DNA of 64,000 nt from Lentzea tibetensis (lineage in GTDB: Bacteria > Actinomycetota > Actinomycetes > Mycobacteriales > Pseudonocardiaceae). This document shows positions 58,939 to 64,000 of this stretch, piece after piece. The translations under genes were made by a program, and so were the position numbers. How positions within the stretch are numbered: the first letter of the stretch is position 1; each line of letters starts with the position of its first letter. Location of the stretch: the NCBI RefSeq assembly GCF_007845675.1, contig NZ_VOBR01000010.1, forward strand, positions 1-64,000, given 5' to 3'. A model generated the notes under the pieces. The model worked only from the letters and a program-made list of their open reading frames with translations, searched no databases and was not told where the DNA came from.

Positions 58939-60234
58939 GTGGCGCTGACCGGCCGGGCGGGCCTGCTGGCGCTGCTCGGCGTCCTGGTCGTCGGGACCGT
59001 GCTGCCGTCGTGGACGGGCGTGCTGGGCGTCGGTGCTCTCGTGGTGCTGTGCGTGCTGATCGACCTCGCGCTGGCCGGTGGGGTGCGCGGGCTCGAGCTG
59101 TCCCGTTCCGGCGCGGTGAAGGTGCGGCTCGGCGAGTCGGTCGGGGTCGAGCTGACCGTCCGCAACCCCGGTCCGCGCTGGGTGCGCGGCGTGCTGCGCG
59201 ACGCCTGGTCCCCGTCGGCCGGTGTCGTGTCCGACCGGTTCTCCGTCGACGTGCCCGCCGGGGCGTCGCGCAAGATCTCCGTTGCGCTGCAACCGGTTCG
59301 CCGCGGTGACCGGCGGGCGTACCGGGTGACCGTGCGCTCGCTCGGCCCGCTCGGTGTGGCGGCGCGGCAGGGTGCGCACGACGTGCCGTGGACGGTGCGC
59401 GCGCTGCCTCCGTTCCACAGCCGCAAGCACCTGCCGCCGCTGCTGGACCGGCTGCGCGAGCTGGACGGCAGGCGCGCGGCGCTGGTGCGCGGCCAGGGCA
59501 CCGAGTTCGACTCGTTGCGCGAGTACGTGATCGGTGACGACGTGCGCTCGATCGACTGGCGGGCAACGGCTCGCTCGTCGGACGTGATGGTGCGGACGTG
59601 GCGCCCCGAACGGGACCGGCACGTGCTGATCGTGCTCGACACCGCTCGTACGGCGGCCGGCCGGGTCGCGGGTGAGCTGGGCGGACTCCCCCGGCTGGAC
59701 ACCGCGCTCGACTCAGCGCTGCTGCTGTCCGCACTGGCGTTGCACGCGGGTGACCGGGTGGATCTCATCGCCTACAGCCACGTCGTGCGCGCGTCGGTGC
59801 CGCGGGCCGACCTGCCGTCGCTGGTGTCCGCGATGGCGCCGCTGGAGGCCGAGCTGGTCGAGTTCGACGCGCGCGGCATGGTCGCCGAGGTGCTGCGCCG
59901 ATCCCGGCAGCGCTCGCTCGTGGTGCTGCTGACCGGACTGGACTCCGCCGCGCTGGAGGAGGGCCTGGTGCCGGTGCTGCCCGCGCTGACGTCCCGGCAC
60001 CGGCTGCTCGTCGCGTCCGTGACGGACCCCGCGGTCACGGCGATGGCGCGCGGACGTGGTGACGCCGAAGCCGTGTTCGGCGCGGCGGCCGCGGAACGCA
60101 CGCTGTCAGAACGCCGGCACGCCAAGGCTTTGCTGACCCGCCACGGCGTCGAGGTCGTCGACGCCGAACCCGACGCCCTCCCACCCGCACTCGCCGACCG
60201 CTACCTGACCCTCAAAGCAGCGGGCAAGCTCTAG
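58939..60234 (+). CDS. DUF58 (VWA-like) protein, MoxR partner
   Basis: 431 residues: two membrane helices at the N-terminus (about 5-45), a beta-rich region, the DUF58 signature GQGTEFDSLREYVIGDDVRS with RSIDWRATARS, and a VWA-like fold with VLIVLDTARTA as the metal-site loop. GTG at 58939 lies one base after the MoxR stop. The stop TAG shares a CTAG with the stop of the convergent SpoIIM-like gene. Confidence 0.92.
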   Translation: MALTGRAGLLALLGVLVVGTVLPSWTGVLGVGALVVLCVLIDLALAGGVRGLELSRSGAVKVRLGESVGVELTVRNPGPRWVRGVLRDAWSPSAGVVSDRFSVDVPAGASRKISVALQPVRRGDRRAYRVTVRSLGPLGVAARQGAHDVPWTVRALPPFHSRKHLPPLLDRLRELDGRRAALVRGQGTEFDSLREYVIGDDVRSIDWRATARSSDVMVRTWRPERDRHVLIVLDTARTAAGRVAGELGGLPRLDTALDSALLLSALALHAGDRVDLIAYSHVVRASVPRADLPSLVSAMAPLEAELVEFDARGMVAEVLRRSRQRSLVVLLTGLDSAALEEGLVPVLPALTSRHRLLVASVTDPAVTAMARGRGDAEAVFGAAAAERTLSERRHAKALLTRHGVEVVDAEPDALPPALADRYLTLKAAGKL

Positions 60235-61238
60235 GCGGCGACCGGAGCCTCGTCGCCCGCGTACTGCTGGTCCAGGTCACCGGTCTCGCCCTCGCGCGCG
60301 GCCCGGCGTCCGACGACGAAGACGTAGGCCAGGAAAGCGATCTCGGCCGCGACACCGATCGCGATGCGCGCCCAGGTGGGCAGTCCGGACGGCGTCACGA
60401 ACGCCTCGATGACACCGGACACGAACAGCACGCAGGTGAGCCCGAGCGCCATCAGCACGACGGTGCGGCCCTGCCGGGCGAGTGCCTGCCCGCGCGGCAG
60501 GCCGCCGGGGTCGATCACGGTCCAGCCGAGCTTCAACCCGGTGCCCGCGGCGACGAACAACGCGGTGAGCTCGAGGAGTCCGTGCGGCGCGATGAGACCC
60601 AGGAACACGTCGCCGCGCCCGGCGGCGAACATCAGGCCGCCGCTGATGCCGACGTTGATGGCGTTGACGCCGAGCATGATCACGACCGGGATGCCCAGCA
60701 GCACACCGAGGAGCAGGCAGCCCGCGGCGACCCACGCGTTGTTCGTCCACACGCGTGCGGCGAACGAACTGGCGGGCGAGCTGGAGTAGTAGGACTCGAA
60801 GTCACCACCGGACCGGGTGAGCTCGCGGACCTCGTCCGGCGCGGCGATCGTCGCCTGCACCTGCGGGTCGCGCGCGACCCACGCCGCGAGCAGTCCGGTG
60901 AGGAGCAGGAACACCGCGCTCGTCGGCACCCACCAGCGCCACGTCCGGTACATCGCGGCGGGCAGTCCGCGGGTGAAGAACAGGCCGAACTCGCGCCACG
61001 CGGGCGCGTGCGTGCCGGTGACGGCGCTGCGGGCCTGCGCGGTGAGCGCGGACAGCCGTTCGACGACCACGGGGTCCGGCGCCTTGCTGCGGACGACGGA
61101 CAGGTGCGTGGCGACCCGCTGGTAGAGCGTGATCAGTTCGTCGGCCTCGGCGCCGCTGAGCGAGTTCTGCCTGCGCACCAACTCCGCGAGCCGGTCCCAT
61201 TCCGGGCGGTGCGCGGCGATGAACACGTCCAAGTCCAC
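60231..61238 (-). CDS. Stage II sporulation protein M-like membrane protein
   Basis: 335 residues: a cytoplasmic N-terminal helical part starting MDLDVFIAAHRPEWDRLAEL, then about six membrane helices with the family segment VNAINVGISGGLMFA and GLIAPHGLLELTALFVAAGTG. In non-endospore formers the SpoIIM/DUF95 protein is paired with RDD and DUF58-MoxR genes, as here. GTG at 61236-61238; the upstream open frame shows no likeness. It diverges from the RDD gene across 25 bases. Confidence 0.9.
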   Translation of the reverse strand: MDLDVFIAAHRPEWDRLAELVRRQNSLSGAEADELITLYQRVATHLSVVRSKAPDPVVVERLSALTAQARSAVTGTHAPAWREFGLFFTRGLPAAMYRTWRWWVPTSAVFLLLTGLLAAWVARDPQVQATIAAPDEVRELTRSGGDFESYYSSSPASSFAARVWTNNAWVAAGCLLLGVLLGIPVVIMLGVNAINVGISGGLMFAAGRGDVFLGLIAPHGLLELTALFVAAGTGLKLGWTVIDPGGLPRGQALARQGRTVVLMALGLTCVLFVSGVIEAFVTPSGLPTWARIAIGVAAEIAFLAYVFVVGRRAAREGETGDLDQQYAGDEAPVAA

Positions 61239-61263
61239 GCGGGAGACACTACGGTGTACGGCT

Positions 61264-62031
61264 GTGGGGGACCTGGTCACCGGTGAAGCCGTCGTCGTCT
61301 CGCTCCGCACCGCGCGGCTGGCGAGCCGGGCGCTCGCGTTCGCGCTCGACGTGGTGCTGCAAGCGATCGTGCTCTTCGTCGTCTACCTGGCACGGCCATC
61401 GGCGGACGACGAGGCGCTGCTCAGCGCCACGACGCTCGTGCTGACCGTGGCGGTGCTCGTCGGATATCCGGTGCTGTGCGAGACGCTGACCCGCGGCCGC
61501 ACGCTGGGCAAGGTCGCGTGCGGGCTGCGCGTGGTGCGCGACGACGGCGGGCCGATCCGGTTCCGGCACGCGCTGGTGCGCGGGCTCGCCGGGTTCTTCG
61601 TGGACTTCTGGGCGCTCGGGCTCGGCGGTGCGGTCGCGTTGTTCGTGTCGCTCGTGTCGCCGCAGGGCAAGCGCGTCGGTGACTACCTGGCGGGCACGGT
61701 GGTGATCCGGGTGCGCGTGCCGCAGACCGAGCCACCGCAGATCGCCATGCCTCCCGAGCTCGCCGCGTGGGCCGCGACGCTCGACCTGTCGCGGCTGCCG
61801 GACGACCTGGCGCTGGCCGTCCGGCAGTACCTGGGGCGGTTCGGCCAGCTCAGCCCGGACGCGCGTGCGTCACTGGGCGGGCGGCTCGCGGGCGAGGTGG
61901 CCGGGTGGATCGCCGCGCCACCGCCGCCCGGTGTGCACGTGCACGCCTACCTGTCTGCGGTGCTGGCCGAGCGCCGCAACCGCGCGCTGAGAGGCCCGGA
62001 CAACCCGTTCGCACCACCGCGTACGGAGTAG
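61264..62031 (+). CDS. RDD-family membrane protein
   Basis: 255 residues. The RDD domain (about 15-145) shows the Arg in TARLASRALAFALDVVLQ, RGRTLGKVACGLRVVRDDGG and the final Asp-containing QGKRVGDYLAGTVVIRVR across three membrane helices. The C-terminal 100 residues are soluble and helical. GTG at 61264 has no ribosome site; TACGGT at 61250-61255 could be a -10, so the mRNA may be leaderless. It diverges from the SpoIIM-like gene. Function uncertain; some RDD proteins are ion antiporters. Confidence 0.88.
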   Translation: MGDLVTGEAVVVSLRTARLASRALAFALDVVLQAIVLFVVYLARPSADDEALLSATTLVLTVAVLVGYPVLCETLTRGRTLGKVACGLRVVRDDGGPIRFRHALVRGLAGFFVDFWALGLGGAVALFVSLVSPQGKRVGDYLAGTVVIRVRVPQTEPPQIAMPPELAAWAATLDLSRLPDDLALAVRQYLGRFGQLSPDARASLGGRLAGEVAGWIAAPPPPGVHVHAYLSAVLAERRNRALRGPDNPFAPPRTE

Positions 62032-62072
62032 GCCACTGGCACGCGTGGCCGCCAACCGGTACGAGTGGAGTC

Positions 62073-62758
62073 ATGGACCTCGCGACCAGGTGCGAGGACG
62101 ACGTCGTCCTGGTCTCCCCGGTGGGACGGCTGGACCTGTCGACCTACGTCGCACTGCGGGACGGGCTGCTCAAGCAGGTGGCCGAGCAGCCGCCTGCCGT
62201 CGTCGTGGAGCTGACCGCGGCCTTCGAGATCGGCAGCGACACGCTGGCCAGCGTGTTCGCGACGGTGTGGCTGCGCATCGCGCCGTGGTCCGGGGTGCGC
62301 CTGGCGCTCGTGCCCGCGACGGTGCGGCACCAGCGGATGCTCGCCCGCACCGGCGTCGCCCGGTTCGTGCCGACCTACCGCTCGGTCGCCGACGCACTCT
62401 CGTCGCCGCGGGAGCGGTGCCGCGACGAGATCCAACTGCCCCGCGACCACACCGCCGCCGGGATGGCGCGGCAGTTCGTGCTGCGGGCGTGCGACAACTG
62501 GAGCGTGCAGCCGGCCGCGGTGCGCGCCGTGCTGATCGCCGGTGAGCTGGTCGAGAACGTCATGAAGCACACCCGGTCCGCGCCCACGCTGCGGATCGAG
62601 CGGTTCCCGCGGCACCTCGCGGTGGCGGTGCGCGACGGCGAACCGTGGCGCGACGGGCCGCCGGCCCGCGGGGCGGCGCTGTTCGACCGGCTGGCCGGCG
62701 CGTGGGGGCACAACACCACGCTCAACGGCGGCAAGCTCGTGTGGGCGACAGTCGCGCT

Positions 62759-62762
<4 letters not shown>
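62073..62762 (+). CDS. STAS domain fused to RsbW-like HATPase (second paralogue)
   Basis: 229 residues with the same build as the protein at 52100: STAS domain (about 8-110, VSPVGRLDLSTYVALRDGLL) and GHKL ATPase (about 125-229) with N box GELVENVMKHT (E158, N162) and AVRDGEPW. The two share VFATVW/VFTTVW, GRLDLS and the final GGKLVWATVA/GGKVVWAVLA. Here the STAS loop has GSDTLASVF, keeping a Ser where the first copy has Thr. ATG at 62073, GGAG upstream. Stop shares CTAG with the convergent transporter gene. Confidence 0.87.

Positions 62763-64000
<1,238 letters not shown>

Overview
The window looks like a chromosome segment of a filamentous actinomycete, most likely Pseudonocardiaceae (Lentzea/Saccharothrix/Actinosynnema type). 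GC content is very high by eye. GTG starts and 4-base start/stop overlaps are frequent. Core genes are of actinobacterial type: mIHF, BldD, a DasR-like regulator with a perfect dre-type operator, group-2 PyrF and MltG. I see no rRNA, tRNA, CRISPR array, transposase or integrase. The genus is inference.

Left part (1-21.5 kb) is core metabolism, nearly all on the minus strand. In transcription order there is the pyrimidine operon pyrR-pyrB-pyrC-(membrane protein)-carA-carB-pyrF, then mihF-gmk-rpoZ-coaBC-metK (metK runs off the left edge). bldD diverges from pyrR. A PyrR-binding RNA hairpin sits next to the pyrR ribosome binding site. Upstream lie nusB-efp-Xaa-Pro peptidase and the shikimate genes aroC-aroK-aroB-aroQ with a VOC protein and an orphan prepilin peptidase. 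A minisatellite (15.3-15.9 kb) separates a small membrane protein from a propeller lipoprotein.

The core aro/alaS neighbourhood is interrupted. aroE-mltG-ruvX-alaS resumes at 34.2-40.1 kb. The 12.7 kb in between is accessory: a GlcNAc/glucose-type PTS (EIIA, EIIB, DasR-like regulator, EIIC, HPr); a PAP2 phosphatase gene that overlaps the HPr gene antisense; a two-component system with a GerMN lipoprotein; an aldo/keto reductase; and a small aromatic gene set of two cytochromes P450 converging on an aromatic amino acid ammonia-lyase, an O-methyltransferase and a MoaF-like protein. The last set is my best candidate for an undescribed pathway. Both P450s have altered oxygen-activation motifs.

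A second accessory block (40.2-49.1 kb) holds a secreted C39-like protein and an iron-box-controlled NIS siderophore operon. Its gene order matches rhizobactin 1021 rhbB-C-D-E-F, which predicts a citrate-dihydroxamate siderophore. A duplicated membrane/PH-like protein follows, then rarA.

From 50.5 kb there is a signalling group: a CheB-like methylesterase without receiver domain, two coupled mini-ORFs, a STAS-HATPase fusion, a CheR-PAS protein with a repetitive coiled coil, and a lone STAS protein. A transglutaminase-type DUF4129-DUF4350-MoxR-DUF58 operon follows with its usual partners (GPDPase membrane domain, SpoIIM, RDD). The window ends with a second STAS-HATPase fusion and a CbiQ-CbiO fused ECF transporter that runs off the right edge.
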